The translations under genes were made by a program, and so were the position numbers. Under the pieces are notes generated by a model. The model saw only the letters and a program-made list of their open reading frames with translations, searched no databases and was not told the origin of the DNA. A DNA stretch of 60,000 bases from Tubulanus polymorphus (lineage: Eukaryota > Nemertea > Palaeonemertea > Tubulaniformes > Tubulanidae): contig NC_134032.1 in the NCBI RefSeq assembly GCF_964204645.1, positions 6,507,175-6,567,174 of the forward strand. Reading direction: 5' to 3'. Of this stretch, positions 31,166 through 42,841 are shown piece after piece; the stretch's first letter is position 1; each line of letters begins with the position of its first letter.

Positions 31166-32560
31166 TGCGATACTGGCCCAACCCCAGTCGGTTGTTTATA
31201 AGTCTTTGAAGTACTGGCCAATTGGATGTTTCCTTAAACAGTATTTTGAAGATGTGGTGACGGAATCTGTTTTTTATTTCGTCATGAGAAGGTCCTACTG
31301 TTCGCTATTCTGTGTCGAAATATGAATTGAAATATAAAGGATCGAGTTTGTTTCCTTTCCCGATACTGTATTTATGCTTTTAATCATGAAGGATAATTGC
31401 GTTATAGCAATTATTGTGATAACCTACCACAGTCTCGAATTCACGTATAAGAAAACTGCAATTATCTTTAAATTCCAAATTCTATTCGAAAAGCGGCGTT
31501 TATGCGCACAATTCCTAAAATGTCAGAATTCCGAAAACTAGGGATTCACACGGTTAGAATGTTAACTAAATAAGTTTCGTCCGAGCAAATCTATACTATA
31601 AGAAACTAACGGCGAAACTTTTCGGGTTGGTGTGGTCTGTGCGCTGCATGAACGGGTTTTTGGTATCAAATGTAAGATACCGGCCGTGTATATGTTCGGA
31701 TTTGTGCCGATACATAAAGTTTTGTTCGATTTTTGGATCATTATAGTTTAGGAGCTCTGCGTGACGTCACTGAGCGCGCAGATCAAAAATAGTCTGCACA
31801 CTGTGAGCATCACCTGTTGCTTGGTTTTTAAGGACAGTGTGCTAATTGACTATACATAAAAATGGGCTTGACAAAAATGTTCTTCCTGACAGAGGAATGT
31901 ATAATCGCACTGATATAGCTATCTTGCTAGGATGAAGGGTGTTTGAACTTCGCCGAATTCAGTTAAAATTCACCTAGATACCATAATTAATAAAATCTTA
32001 TTGACGGAAATTTACCGCTATAGTGAAGTTATTTCTCAGTGCGTTTTAAAAACACATTGAATTCGTCGTTCGTGGTCAATGATGGCGCAAAACAATTTAA
32101 ATTGCATCCAGTTGGGAGAATATTCCTTACTTTAGGGTGACTTAGTATTTTATAAATCAAGAAATAATTTACAATGGACTAATTTTCCGCTAGCAGCAAA
32201 ACAACACACGTGTTATCTTAACTATCAATGATAACGTCGTATCTAGTTTTGCAAGTAGATATAGTCTTCCACCTCAATTGCAAATTTCATTGTTATTTTG
32301 CATTCATTTTGGTATTAATTGATTAAATATGTCTTGATCTAATTCGGTGATTCGGTGATTCGACGAAGTAGTGTGAAAGGTCCGAAGGCTATTTTCTGGT
32401 TCACGCGTGATAAACCCCGAAAACACTTCACGAAACAAATAAATAATAGCGATCAACTCTAAGACTAAAGAATATGCGTGGTTTCCACGCGAGAAGCAAA
32501 CAGGACAGTTGTTATCAAAAACTGTAGTAAATTTGTACTGTGGATATCCTTAGACAGGTA
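31166..32560. other. AT-rich intergenic sequence
   Basis: No gene, repeat boundary or splice pattern that I can support. Confidence 0.45.
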
Positions 32561-32569
32561 TGTAACAGG

Positions 32570-33140
<571 letters not shown>

Positions 33141-33156
33141 GCCTCCACTCAGTAGA

Positions 33157-33591
33157 TTATTTGTTTATTATCAAAATTGAAATAATATAATAGTTTTTTT
33201 TTTCAATTCTTAAGTTAATCAAATCATTATAATCTTTTGAAAGTATTATATCACTATCTCTTTCATTGAAAGGAATTTTTAGAATATTTATTATGTTTTC
33301 ATCTAAAGTTCCTTTAAAATTTAAAACTGTATTAAATATTTTAGGATTTTTGATTCCATTATGAAAAGTATCTACTAGTTCAGTAATTGAATATGTTTCA
33401 TTTGATAATATTTGATTAATTACAGTAATATTGTCAATTTCATAATGTCTTGCGGACACTAAATTTGTTGCTGAAATATAATTTTTAATGTTAAACTGTG
33501 AAAATATCTTATTGGTTTCATTGATTTCGATTTTGGATTTGGGTTCTTCTTCTTTCTTCATTTTTATAACAAAAATTTTATTAAAACTCAT
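33157..33591 (-). CDS. Unidentified 144-codon AT-rich ORF
   Basis: Not recognised. Lys/Asn/Ile-rich, starts MSFNKIFVIKMKKEEE, with YEIDNITVINQILSNETYS and FNERDSDIILSKDYNDLINL in the middle. No signal peptide or membrane helix. Composition is far more AT-rich than the GPCR. Upstream (33605-33720), ATATGAATTATTTCACTCAC occurs twice, about 82 bp apart. It could be a remnant of a DNA virus-like or self-synthesising element, or simply an open AT-rich stretch; I cannot decide. Confidence 0.3.
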   Translation of the reverse strand: MSFNKIFVIKMKKEEEPKSKIEINETNKIFSQFNIKNYISATNLVSARHYEIDNITVINQILSNETYSITELVDTFHNGIKNPKIFNTVLNFKGTLDENIINILKIPFNERDSDIILSKDYNDLINLRIEKKNYYIISILIINK

Positions 33592-34984
33592 TCAAATATA
33601 AATATTCAAATATGAATTATTTCACTCACACTTTGTATGCTTAAAATCAAGTATTTAACACATATAAATATAAATATTCACTGTTTTAAATATGAATTAT
33701 TTCACTCACACTTTTTATGTTAAAATTTACATTGTATCATTCGAAATCTATATTTGATCTTATTTTCTGATTATTAACATTACTAACATTTTACTCTCAC
33801 TTTTAAAACATGAATATTTTAAGAGTAATTGGGAATATGTTGTTTCAGGTTAAGGGTCGAAGGGTCGAGCTCATGAAAAATAAAAATAAATTCTCGCACT
33901 TATATTCTCACATACTGGCGTATCTCAGTCATAAAATAAAAGTGGGTTATAGGAAAAGTCTACCCCCAGAGTGTTCAGTAATTCATTGTAGTACTAATGG
34001 CAATTTCCTGAGAAAATGTAGTGTAAACATTTTATCAATAGGAGTATAGTTGAACCTGAAATGGAGCATGCCTCGCAGATACGCCGGTTTGAGAAAATTA
34101 TTAGCTCCATTTATTTGAGACACGTCACTTAGGAATTTTGTATATCTCGCGAACCATAAGAGATATAAAGCTGGTATTTGGCATGGTTATATTGCACATG
34201 TGCCCTATCTATCTTCCGGCTATAACTCAAAAATCAATTTTTTTGAGATACGCCAGTTTGTGAAAAATGCGACGAGTTGTGGTTTCAGTATAAGTAATCT
34301 CGGCAATGAAGAATTCAAAACATCTATACTCATTTAGATCAACTTAAAGAAGTCGTGCAGTTTCACGTACGCCACCCGTTGTCGGCGTCGGAGATTTCTC
34401 TGTCTGTGATGAAACCGTACTCGAATCGCCCCATAAATGAGCTGAAAATGTTCAAAAACACGGAGATGCGGAAAAAGCCGCTTTCAAACTTATGGACGTT
34501 TTGAGTGACGGGAATGATACATTAGCACGGTTTGGTCACGTTAGAATATACCGTATTATGTTCGAAATTTTGCAGTGAACTTGCGCTGTCATTTTCAGTT
34601 GTTCATTAATTTGTGTAAATCCGTCTTTTCGTAGACGTGTTTCAGTCCGCTCAGCTTTAAAGATTTTGAGTGGTTCTTATAATTGTCGCATATTTTCATA
34701 GCCACTTGTCAATTCATACGCCTTAGAACAGCCGTTCCAGCCCAGTGTACGAATCATTATACATATATGTATACATATTAAAACCTCCAGTCCCTACATG
34801 TACAATATCAACAAGCTACACATGGACACACTTGCCTTGTCGACGTAAACAACAATATATATTCATTTGCGTGCGAAGTTCTGTTGGATTTTCAATATGG
34901 TATGTATATCGCGGGGAATGTTCAAGAAAAAGAATATAAAGCTTTTGAAGACTCGTAGTTTCAAACTATACCATCTTAGTTCAA
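33592..34984. other. Intergenic sequence with short direct repeats
   Basis: Two copies of ATGAATTATTTCACTCACACTTT near 33611 and 33693. Two segments containing AGATACGCC.GTTTG.GAAAA near 34078 and 34246. No gene seen. Confidence 0.45.
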
Positions 34985-35235
34985 TTGCCGATCTAACAAA
35001 TTAAGACCAACCTAAGCTCATTTTAGTTATATGGCCAATCTTACAAATCAAGAAACATCTAAGAACATTTTGGTTTTATAGCGCATCTAACGTATCAAGA
35101 CCAGTCCAAGCTTATTTTGGTTATAGCCAATCTAACAACTTATAACCAGTCCAAGCTCGTTTAAGTTCTAAGGCCCATTTTGATTCTACAGTCAATCTGA
35201 CAACTTATGCTCACAAGCTCATTTTGATTCTACAA
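34985..35235. repeat. Irregular tandem repeats, about 57 bp, four to five copies
   Basis: Units of the form ATCTAACAA.TTAAGACCA.TCCAAGCTCATTTTGGTTATA are repeated with indels across the segment. Strongly diverged. Confidence 0.65.
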
Positions 35236-35615
35236 TAGTGATTTTCAGACATATAGGGATGATTGTCCGTCTGATCTATTTCGATTGTTTTGATCTGATC
35301 CTCCTTAGTGTTGTGTCTGTTAAATCTTTACAGAATGTTTTGTTTAAATCGATGTTGTACATATTGAAAATTTCGATTCCAGTTCGTGTAAACAATCTTC
35401 ATCAAGCCTGAACCGGTAGATGATTGATTATGGTTTATTATGATTGTTTGAATAAATAATCGCGATTTTGAAACCACTTTAATGGGTTAAGGTCACATGA
35501 TATGCTATATTTTCCGCTATGATATGTTATGGTCGTTTTACAATTCCAAATAGTCCGAGACATGCATTATTACCAAAGAACTTTACATCTGTTTCCCTGA
35601 ATTTGTCTGTAATAG

Positions 35616-35787
35616 GATCGACTAGTGTTGCGGTGTATCGCGGTGTTGATAGTCATCATATCATTAGCGCAAACGGTGACGACGGTGGCGGACCCTGGTG
35701 GCGACCAAGGAGGAGCCGCCGACGAGCGACAAATCAAGTATAAACAAGCGATGGCGAAAGTATTCGAAAATTTGGAAAATTGTTACC
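35616..35787 (+). CDS. Exon of a small, probably secreted cysteine-bearing protein (5' visible exon)
   Basis: Acceptor TTTGTCTGTAATAG ends at 35615 and a strong donor GTAAGT follows 35787. The 172-bp exon reads a hydrophobic run (LRCIAVLIVIISLAQTV) that looks like a signal peptide, then DPGGDQGGAADERQIKYKQA and VFENLENCY. No ATG lies in frame before the hydrophobic run and a TAG closes the frame upstream, so the start codon must be in an earlier exon I cannot locate. The exon ends one base into a codon, matching the exon at 39048. Short; a BLAST or RNA-seq check is needed to accept it. Confidence 0.5.
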
Positions 35788-36685
35788 GTAAGTAAAACAG
35801 TTTTCCATCTGCAGCAAGTGTTTAGGACTAAAAATACAGCGAAACTCGCCGAAAGTCGTCGTAGGTGTAACGATCATTATGTTGATGATCACTTATCTAA
35901 GTTATGAAATAAGTTTCACTTAGTAATTTCAAATTTAGAAATTCAAATTGGCATTCGAAAATGGAGATAACTTCAGTAATGTCATGACATTCAAATAATG
36001 ACTTGCACACATAGTTCGCTAGTGATGCACTGACCCTTAATACGTATTCTAAAATGCTTCATTCACACTGGATCTGTGTGAATCTTGTAGTCTATCTATA
36101 CAACAAAGTGACAAGGCAGGCAGGAGTTTTTTATTTATAAAAAAAACACACAGATTTGTGGATAGTCTGCACCCGGCAGGCAGGATTTTGTTTTATTTTA
36201 TTTTTATCAAAAATAAATTTATGTAACTTTTTTGAATAAAAAAAAAACATAGAAATTCCCAAATATGGATATAAAATGGTAGGGAAAGCCCCGAGTTATG
36301 ACCTACTGACTGCATATTAATGTTTTCAAATGACTTATGGTCACCGGTACCTAATAACAAGAAAAAAACTATAAGTGACTGTAGTCACGGTGGGCGTTAC
36401 CCCTCGTTTAACTGTATTTCTATTCTATGCGAATACATATACATGTACGAGGTAAAATGGTTCGACTCATCCAGTCTTTATGCAATAGATAAACTAATGC
36501 TGAACTCCTTCCGAGCCCCCAAGCTTACATACATGGTAAACCAAAGTTATTTTTCCAAAATGAAATACGTTACGGGAAACCTATAGGGCCCTATAGATTT
36601 TGTATGGACTAAACAGCATTATGTTCAATTGAATCACCGTGAACATCAACGGCCTTGAACCCGCTACTGTTGCCTAAAGGCTTAA
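35788..36685 (+). other. Proximal part of the 3.26-kb intron
   Basis: AT-rich. Contains two copies of a GCAGGCAGGA-type motif (36115 and 36177) in A/T-rich context. No gene seen. Confidence 0.45.
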
Positions 36686-36921
36686 GGCTCAGACACACTG
36701 GGCAATTTAGTCGACAGAAATCGCCTTTCACAAATCATGTGAATCACCGAAGAGCCGTGATTGGTCGGTTGAATACGGCGCTCGAGGCGAACGATCACAC
36801 TAGGCTAAGTCACCGGCGACGAAATCCAACGATTCGGACGATTCCTTCGTCAATCTGACACGAACGCGATTTCGCCGCCCGATAAAATCGCTCGACGAAA
36901 TCGCCCAGTGAGCCGACCGCT
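36686..36921. mobile_element. 236-bp MITE, possible TTAA target
   Basis: Flanked by TTAA (36682-36685 and 36922-36925). Inverted ends share CTCA..CACTGGGC and ATTT.GTCGA (left GGCTCAGACACACTGGGC; right reverse complement AGCGGTCGGCTCACTGGGC). GC-rich interior. Within the intron of the small secreted-protein gene. Confidence 0.5.
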
Positions 36922-37414
36922 TTAAGTCTATTCTTTACCGAGTGCGGCTTATGTGGACTGGTACACCTGTCGCTCCGATGAATTTCTCCCAATTCATGTA
37001 CAACACGTAATAAATATCAGCTTAAATTAAGTTTTATGTTCACCCGGCAGGCCGGATTTTTCAAATTCACACATGCTTTTCGAAGGTACCCAGCCGCCAG
37101 GATCTTATTTTTGAATTTTCAGCATGGTTTTTCCGATCCGGCCGCTACGGAGAAACAAGGTATCATTTTGTTTAGCCTTGAATTTATCGATTTTCCGTAT
37201 TCCGCGACACTTTCCTCAGTTTCGGTTCACTCATGATGCACTTGCGTAGTGGTCGAGGGCGACTATCTTCTATTTCAAATGGGGAAATTTAGGCGCTAAC
37301 ACCCTTTTATGCGGATAGAAAGCACTTCATTACGAAATACCTACCTGCCACAGTAAGAATTGGGTAGCGCCTGTGAAGCAAAAACATAAAACATTGTGTG
37401 AAAAACAATTTCAT

Positions 37415-38757
37415 TTTTCATTTTTTCTCCACTGCAACAATCGGACCGATTACAGTTTAAAAAAGATACGGCACTTTTATGAAGGCGCCTCAGAAAAATT
37501 GGTAATTTTATGTCATTGGCTGTAACTCTTTCATTTTTTTGAGATACAATGTAGTATTTTTCACTGGAGATACACATGTAGTATAATCTGAGGATTTTGT
37601 TGATACTGCATTCGTAAAAATATCGTCATAGAAACGCGCGTGGCCACCAGTTGAGTGAAGCGCAAAGCGCGCGTGAGTCGTCGATTTTTGCATATGCAGA
37701 TTTCATGGAAATTTTCAAGATTTTCAAGATTCTTTTTGGATTAGAATCATCGTTTCATTGTTTCCATGTTGGATTGAGGGTACCTGGTGTTTTTCCAGGG
37801 TAATTGAATTTGCAACGATGTATGATGTTCGCACAGACCGATTGTTTTTATTGAAACACTGCATCTTTGTATTGAAGTCGTCTCACCTAGAAGCAGTTAT
37901 CCTCTGTTCTTTGATCGACACTGCGCTCGGTCCCATGTTTAGCGTTCGACGTTTGTGAACATTGTTGGTCGGATAAGGCAAGTTTCTTGACACATTTTTC
38001 TAGACTAGATCCAATCCCAATGCGAAGTAACCGATTTACTGCATTTGGTATGTTTTCAGACACCAAACATCTTTTGAATAGAATGCTGGTTTGCCGTGCA
38101 ATACATGTTATGCTGCACATCATGGCAAAAGTAAATGCGATGTCTCTAATCTTCCATACATGTATATAATTTCGGAAAAATAAATACAGACACAGTTTAG
38201 CAATTGCCATTCGAGTAGATATATGAAATATTCAGACTCCACTGTTAAATAATTGAATTTCATGTTTTGCTGCCTCCCGGAACAAATTGACTGATGTACA
38301 TTTTTGTTCATTTCATGTTTATTGCTAATGAAAATCGTAAATGTCCACAGAACCCTAACCTACTATGAATTTCACCCTGGAGGGGCTACCTCAATTCAAC
38401 ATGTAAGCAATCGAACAATGATTTTAATTTTAAAAAAATCTTGAAAATTTCCATGAAAATAGAGTACACTGCGCGTATGCAGAAAATCGACGGTCGACGA
38501 CTCACGCGCGCTTTGCGCTTCACTCAACTGGTGGCCACGCGCGTTTCTATGAAGATATTTTTACGAATGCAGTATCCAGAAAATCCGCAAGTAAAACTAT
38601 ATCTTCAGTGAAAAATTCTACATTTGTACCTTAAAGAAAATTTAAAAAGTTACAGCCATGACACAAAATTGCCAATTTTTTGAGGCGCCTTCCTAAAAGT
38701 GACGTATACTTTTTAAACTGTAACTGTAACCGATCGTTGCAGCCGAAAAAAATGAAA
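37415..38757. repeat. Large inverted repeat (arms about 335 bp)
   Basis: Arms 37415-37745 and 38428-38757 are diverged reverse complements, best preserved at the GC-rich core CGCGCGTGGCCACCAGTTGA next to GTGAAGCGCAAAGCGCGCGTG. The spacer is about 680 bp. Either a foldback element or two opposite copies of one repeat. It lies in the same intron. Confidence 0.7.
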
Positions 38758-39047
38758 TAAACACCATCAGAAAATAGAAATTGTCACCTTTCTAGCGATA
38801 CATGACTTTTTGTGGCAAAAGCGGTGTAGACTACAACTAATCGCGCTGAAGATTTTATCGTAAAAATTCTAAAATCCGTCCAACAATACGGGACCTGCGG
38901 GACCGAATCAAAATGGCAACTGGTAACTGGAAACTTCCCTATTAGAAATACAAATTCGGACTCAAAATAACCGATTAACATATATATCAGGGTTCGGTTA
39001 AGATATCGAGGGGTCTTACCAATTTCTCTTGTGTTCTGTATTTTTAG

Positions 39048-39196
39048 GTGACCAGTGCGGCGTGGAAAAGTCATCGGGAATCGAGAACGAATGCACGGCA
39101 GTCTGCAATAACGCCGCAATGTCCGAAACGCATAAAGTCTGGGGCGAGTTTAAACCGGGCGATATCAGTCAGATGCAGCCTCGGAGGGAATTGTAG
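39048..39196 (+). CDS. Last exon of the small cysteine-bearing protein
   Basis: Acceptor TGTATTTTTAG ends at 39047. The exon begins two bases into a codon, which completes the split codon (Arg) left by 35787. It encodes 48 residues (DQCGVEKSSGIENECTAVCN, then SETHKVWGEF and a stop at 39194-39196). Across the two exons the cysteines are spaced C-x4-C-x11-C-x3-C. Higher GC than the intron supports coding. About 106 residues are visible in total. Family not recognised. The intron (35788-39047) carries a MITE and a large inverted repeat. Confidence 0.5.
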
Positions 39197-40171
39197 GATA
39201 ATCAATTCACCTGCCACGAATGAAGAGACACCCAGTTTCACAGTTAAGAATGAGAGTTAACTCTCTAACAATATGGTGGAACTGCGTCTTCTGACATAGA
39301 AATGAGTTTAAGATATGACTTCATTTGAAAACGAATTAATTTCACCTCTGCGTTACTTGCATTGTAAAATGGTGTTCATGTACATGAATGTATTCTGAAT
39401 AAGACACATACAATATCACAAAAGAAATATGCGTTAGTTAAATCTCCTTGTAGTGAACAGATTTCCCTCAAGCATATATTTTGTCCGGTCTTTATATTGA
39501 AGACGTGCATATGAAAGGTAGCATAGAGGTCTTATGCAGCCATGTGCTTCTCCGACTTGACTTCCCCATATATGTGGTCAAACACAGAGACCGATCTACA
39601 TGACATACCCTCTACGTTTATAAATCCCCATCAAATGTTGGCGCCAACTGGAGAACCCTCTATTGGTGGTCAAACGCAATTAGTGATTTACATGACAAAC
39701 CCTTGGCGTCTGTATATCCACTGATTCGACATTTTCAAAAAATGTAAGATTAATCTGTTTTATTTTCAGAGAAAATAGTCATGCCAAACAAAATGATATG
39801 AAAAATGCTATGAAAATTCCAAAAATCTTAAACGATAACGGAGGGGTCAAGCTACTATCGCTTAATTCCTTGAAATGCCATCTTAATTGAGTCATTTCGT
39901 AACATAAATAATATCGCAGGGCATATCTAGAGGTAATATCTAAGGGACCTAACAAATTTTCGTCTGGGCAAAGCGATAAGAAAAGGGCATGGATTTCAGG
40001 TAGAAAACCTTTTAATTTTTAAATTTCGCAAAGAATTGTGCCTTTGTTTTACAGAAATTTCCCTTTCTTCTAATTTTACAACTTAAGACCAGTCTGAAGA
40101 GGTAGAAACTTTAGTATTCATTTCATGACGACAGCGCAACTGGGCTCTGGTTATGAATGAATACCCCGGAT
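39197..40171. other. Intergenic sequence between convergent genes
   Basis: 3' flanks of the plus-strand small-protein gene and the minus-strand Crypton-domain gene. AT-rich, with two related segments near 39567-39610 and 39655-39700. No further gene seen. Confidence 0.45.
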
Positions 40172-40837
40172 CTACGACTGCATCTGCTTTTTCCGCTGCT
40201 TGCGTCCGTCATCACCGCCAGCAGTCGCTTCGAACACCGATTTCTCTAACCGCGCCAGCTCGCGTATTGCACCGAGTTTACGCCTGAATTCGGCGAATGC
40301 GTCGCACGTCTTATCGAGAAACCGAAGATCCGGCCGCTGGCAGTTCTCCGCAACGTAACGCTGCAAATTCGCGCATAACGTATTGACCGTTTTCGCCGGA
40401 TAACGCTGACCGCCGCGGTTGCGTACCTCGACGATAAACCGACATAGCCAATAATTCAACTGATCGGCAGTCGTTGACTGAAAGTTATCACCGACGTCCA
40501 CTTGTCGGTCGATGCTAGCTGACGCGTTCTGCTCTTCCGCCCAAGAGAACCAATTACGGGCGGCCCAAAGCGACATCTTTTCCGTGTTCGCCGGGACTTG
40601 TTTCGCGGTGGTCGTTTCTCCAGATCGGTCTACATCTGGTTGATACGGCTGCATAATATTTTCCTCCCCGCACTTAGAATAATCATGACTTTGCTGCGAA
40701 TTCGAGTTCTGATTCGTAGTGTGACATTTTCGACGAGCTTTTTTACTAGTTCTAGTCTGTTGTTGTTGCTGTATTTTTTGTTGTTGTGATTGGTGGAATT
40801 CGTCAAACTGCCCGTAAAGCATTGAGGTCGTCACTTC
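40172..40837 (-). CDS. Last exon of a Crypton/DUF3504-domain gene (QRICH1/ZMYM-like)
   Basis: Acceptor GAATTTTTACAG precedes 40837; the exon starts in phase 0 with EVTTSMLYGQFDEF, has a Gln-rich run (QQQKIQQQQQ), basic patches, and NWFSWAEEQN. It then reads LNYWLCRFIVEVRNRGGQRYPAKTV and LCANLQRYVAENC, followed by a segment ending FAEFRRKLGAI and a Lys-rich C-terminus. LNYWL.RFI.EVR..G..YP..T...LC..LQRY is the pattern of the Crypton tyrosine-recombinase-derived domain of QRICH1/ZMYM proteins. Only the N-terminal lobe is present; no catalytic Tyr/Arg set. Likely a nuclear regulator. Phase matches the exon at 54189. An open extension to 41155 is probably intron read-through. Confidence 0.6.
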   Translation of the reverse strand, partial: EVTTSMLYGQFDEFHQSQQQKIQQQQQTRTSKKARRKCHTTNQNSNSQQSHDYSKCGEENIMQPYQPDVDRSGETTTAKQVPANTEKMSLWAARNWFSWAEEQNASASIDRQVDVGDNFQSTTADQLNYWLCRFIVEVRNRGGQRYPAKTVNTLCANLQRYVAENCQRPDLRFLDKTCDAFAEFRRKLGAIRELARLEKSVFEATAGGDDGRKQRKKQMQS

Positions 40838-41205
40838 CTGTAAAAATTCGAATGATTTGTATTTATAGTTAATCTGAAAAAAATTCGGCCACAAAAAATC
40901 AAGATAAGTTTTTAATCTCATTTCCATTTCTATTATTCTGGGATTAGGTGCACAAGTTGTATGGTAGAAACTATCTGGGCTTAAAAAGGCAGACGGTGTG
41001 AAATACAATGGGGTAAACACTGCCCACTGTGTTCTGATATTAAATATATGTCTATGTGTTCGATTATTCTTGTATTTCACGAAGTTGTCTTGTTTATGTA
41101 GCCTTGCGTCGTTAGGATCTTGGTTTCTCAAGACTAACCTTATAGGATTGTTCATTTAACCTCATAACGGGACCTTAAAAGTAATGGCCATATAACGTAA
41201 GCATT

Positions 41206-41283
41206 AAGCAGGACTCAAACCCACTAGTCACTCAGCGCTGATAGCATCACGCCCTACCCACTAAGACACACCAAGGGGTGTTT
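41206..41283 (-). mobile_element. tRNA-derived SINE head
   Basis: The minus strand reads TGTGTCTTAGTGGGTAGGGC (A-box region) and, about 35 nt on, GTGGGTTTGAGTCCTGC (B box, 10/11 to GGTTCGANTCC). The tRNA-unrelated body probably continues to about 41150. It is in the region upstream of the last Crypton-domain exon, within the long intron. Confidence 0.55.
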
Positions 41284-41589
41284 AAATGCCCTTTTAAAAC
41301 TAGTGGACCAAAGCTCCTGAGGCTCACAATATAAATGCTCCATCAAAAAATTAGGCACGGTATGGATTATTGGATACGATAAGAGGGAATTAGAAACGAA
41401 CAAGAAAATTAATTTTAATAAATTATTTGTCACCTGCGAAAAAAAATGTAGACATTTTTGGGATAAACTAACGTGGAATTGCATATTTGAAATCGAAGTT
41501 TTAAAAAATTTGAGGAATTATGAGATTTGGCGATTGGGTAGATGATACTTCGACTGTAGTAGTGGTTTAATTATTTTCTATTGAAAATA

Positions 41590-41933
41590 GTCGATAATTG
41601 ATCACTGGCGACCGACTTCTTTCACTTTTGCCTCTAAGCTGGTCTGCCCCCATGGTCGAGGAAAGAGCTCTTCTGATGTCTGCTTCATCATTACTTATGA
41701 GCATATCGATTGGCTTAGCCAGCCGGCAAGGTCCGCCCGGTTTGGCTGTCACTCGATATCCTCTTGAGTCTGGGTTGAGTAGACAATGTCATTTAAAATA
41801 ACTTGTTTATGTTATTCTGTACGAATTACGCATGTGTCTTGTATGTTGTATTTTCTTATTTTAAAATTTGTGACTTTATTTGAATTTGGAAATTTTATAT
41901 CTAAAAGGATCAATAAAGAATTGAATTGAATTG
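41590..41933 (+). mobile_element. LINE 3' end with AATTG tail
   Basis: Noncoding 3' region ending ATCAATAAAGAATTGAATTGAATTG, a polyadenylation signal fused to short tandem repeats, as in CR1-like LINEs and as on the minus strand at 16243. The 5' limit is approximate. Confidence 0.5.
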
Positions 41934-42299
41934 TCACCTAAAACATCATCAGAGGACGCGGAACCGTATATGATAGCTATGCTATTATGAATTGCTAATC
42001 TCATGAAACCTGCATACCCCTAATATCGAACATATTTTCTAAAACATCTGAATATCGAAATTATACGTTTTCACATTTTTATATTGACCGCTTGTAACTG
42101 CCGATGAAATTCCCGCCGGCCCTACACAGATTGTAGATAGCTTCGTCATTCCACCAGCATCCCCATGTCAGGGTCTTGCTTTTATATCAAACTTCCAAAT
42201 CGTGTATACATCCGCCATTTTAACCGAAGAATCCGATTAACTTCTTCTGATGTAATCATACATCCTTTACTATTACAATACGTCTTTTAATGATATTCA

Positions 42300-42541
42300 A
42301 TGCAATATAACATTTCGAAGTTCAAATAGGGCTCATTACCTCATCCCGCCATTATTTTTCATTGTCTCTCTTTGTTTTTCTCTGTCTCTTTTTTTTGCCT
42401 TTCAAGGGTGCTTGCTATAGCGGCCTTTTGGCCTTTGCTTGGCCCTCATAAGAAAGCCTTCTTAATTTCCTGTTTGATCTGCTTGTAAATATTCTTATAA
42501 CATACTTTCTTATGAAATAAATTGAAATTGAAATTAAAATT
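42300..42541 (+). mobile_element. LINE 3' end with ATTGAA tail
   Basis: Contains the hairpin-forming GCGGCCTTTTGGCC and ends AAATAAATTGAAATTGAAATT. This is the characteristic 3' UTR/tail of CR1-like elements; 5'-truncated. It ends about 170 bp before the MULE-like element. Confidence 0.55.
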
Positions 42542-42722
42542 GAAATGTGACCTGTGACGTTTTGCACACCGATTTACGGTTGTCGTTTGTAAAATGACGC
42601 TGAATGGTTAACATTGTTTAGGTTTCATAATGGTAACGTTTTATAAGGCTTCCAAAAAGTGTCATATTCGTCATCGTGCATGTTCAATCCTTCAATCTTG
42701 GTGCACTGTGTAGTAAACATGT

Positions 42723-42840
42723 GGTTAGATCCATTTCCTAGACGTGGGTCCGAGGTGTCGTGGCGGACTTGACGTCACCATACGAATACGTCATCAATGA
42801 CGTGTCCAAGCTGTGCGATCGGGTTCGAGTCCCTGTCAAC
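42723..42840 (+). repeat. Left terminal inverted repeat of the MULE-like element
   Basis: Starts GGTTAGATCCATTTCCTAGA and ends GGGTTCGAGTCCCTGTCAAC. Contains GGTTCGAGTCC, a perfect Pol III B box, and about 60 bp before it TGGCGGACTTGA, a weak A-box match. Confidence 0.8.
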
Positions 42841-42841
42841 G

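Noticed and set aside
35519-35743. 74-codon ORF overlapping the secreted-protein exon
   Set aside because: Different frame from the one that yields signal-like sequence and splice-compatible phases.
40838-41155. N-terminal extension of the Crypton-domain ORF
   Set aside because: The acceptor at 40838-40839 gives phase agreement with the exon at 54189; sequence upstream has no domain and looks like open intron.
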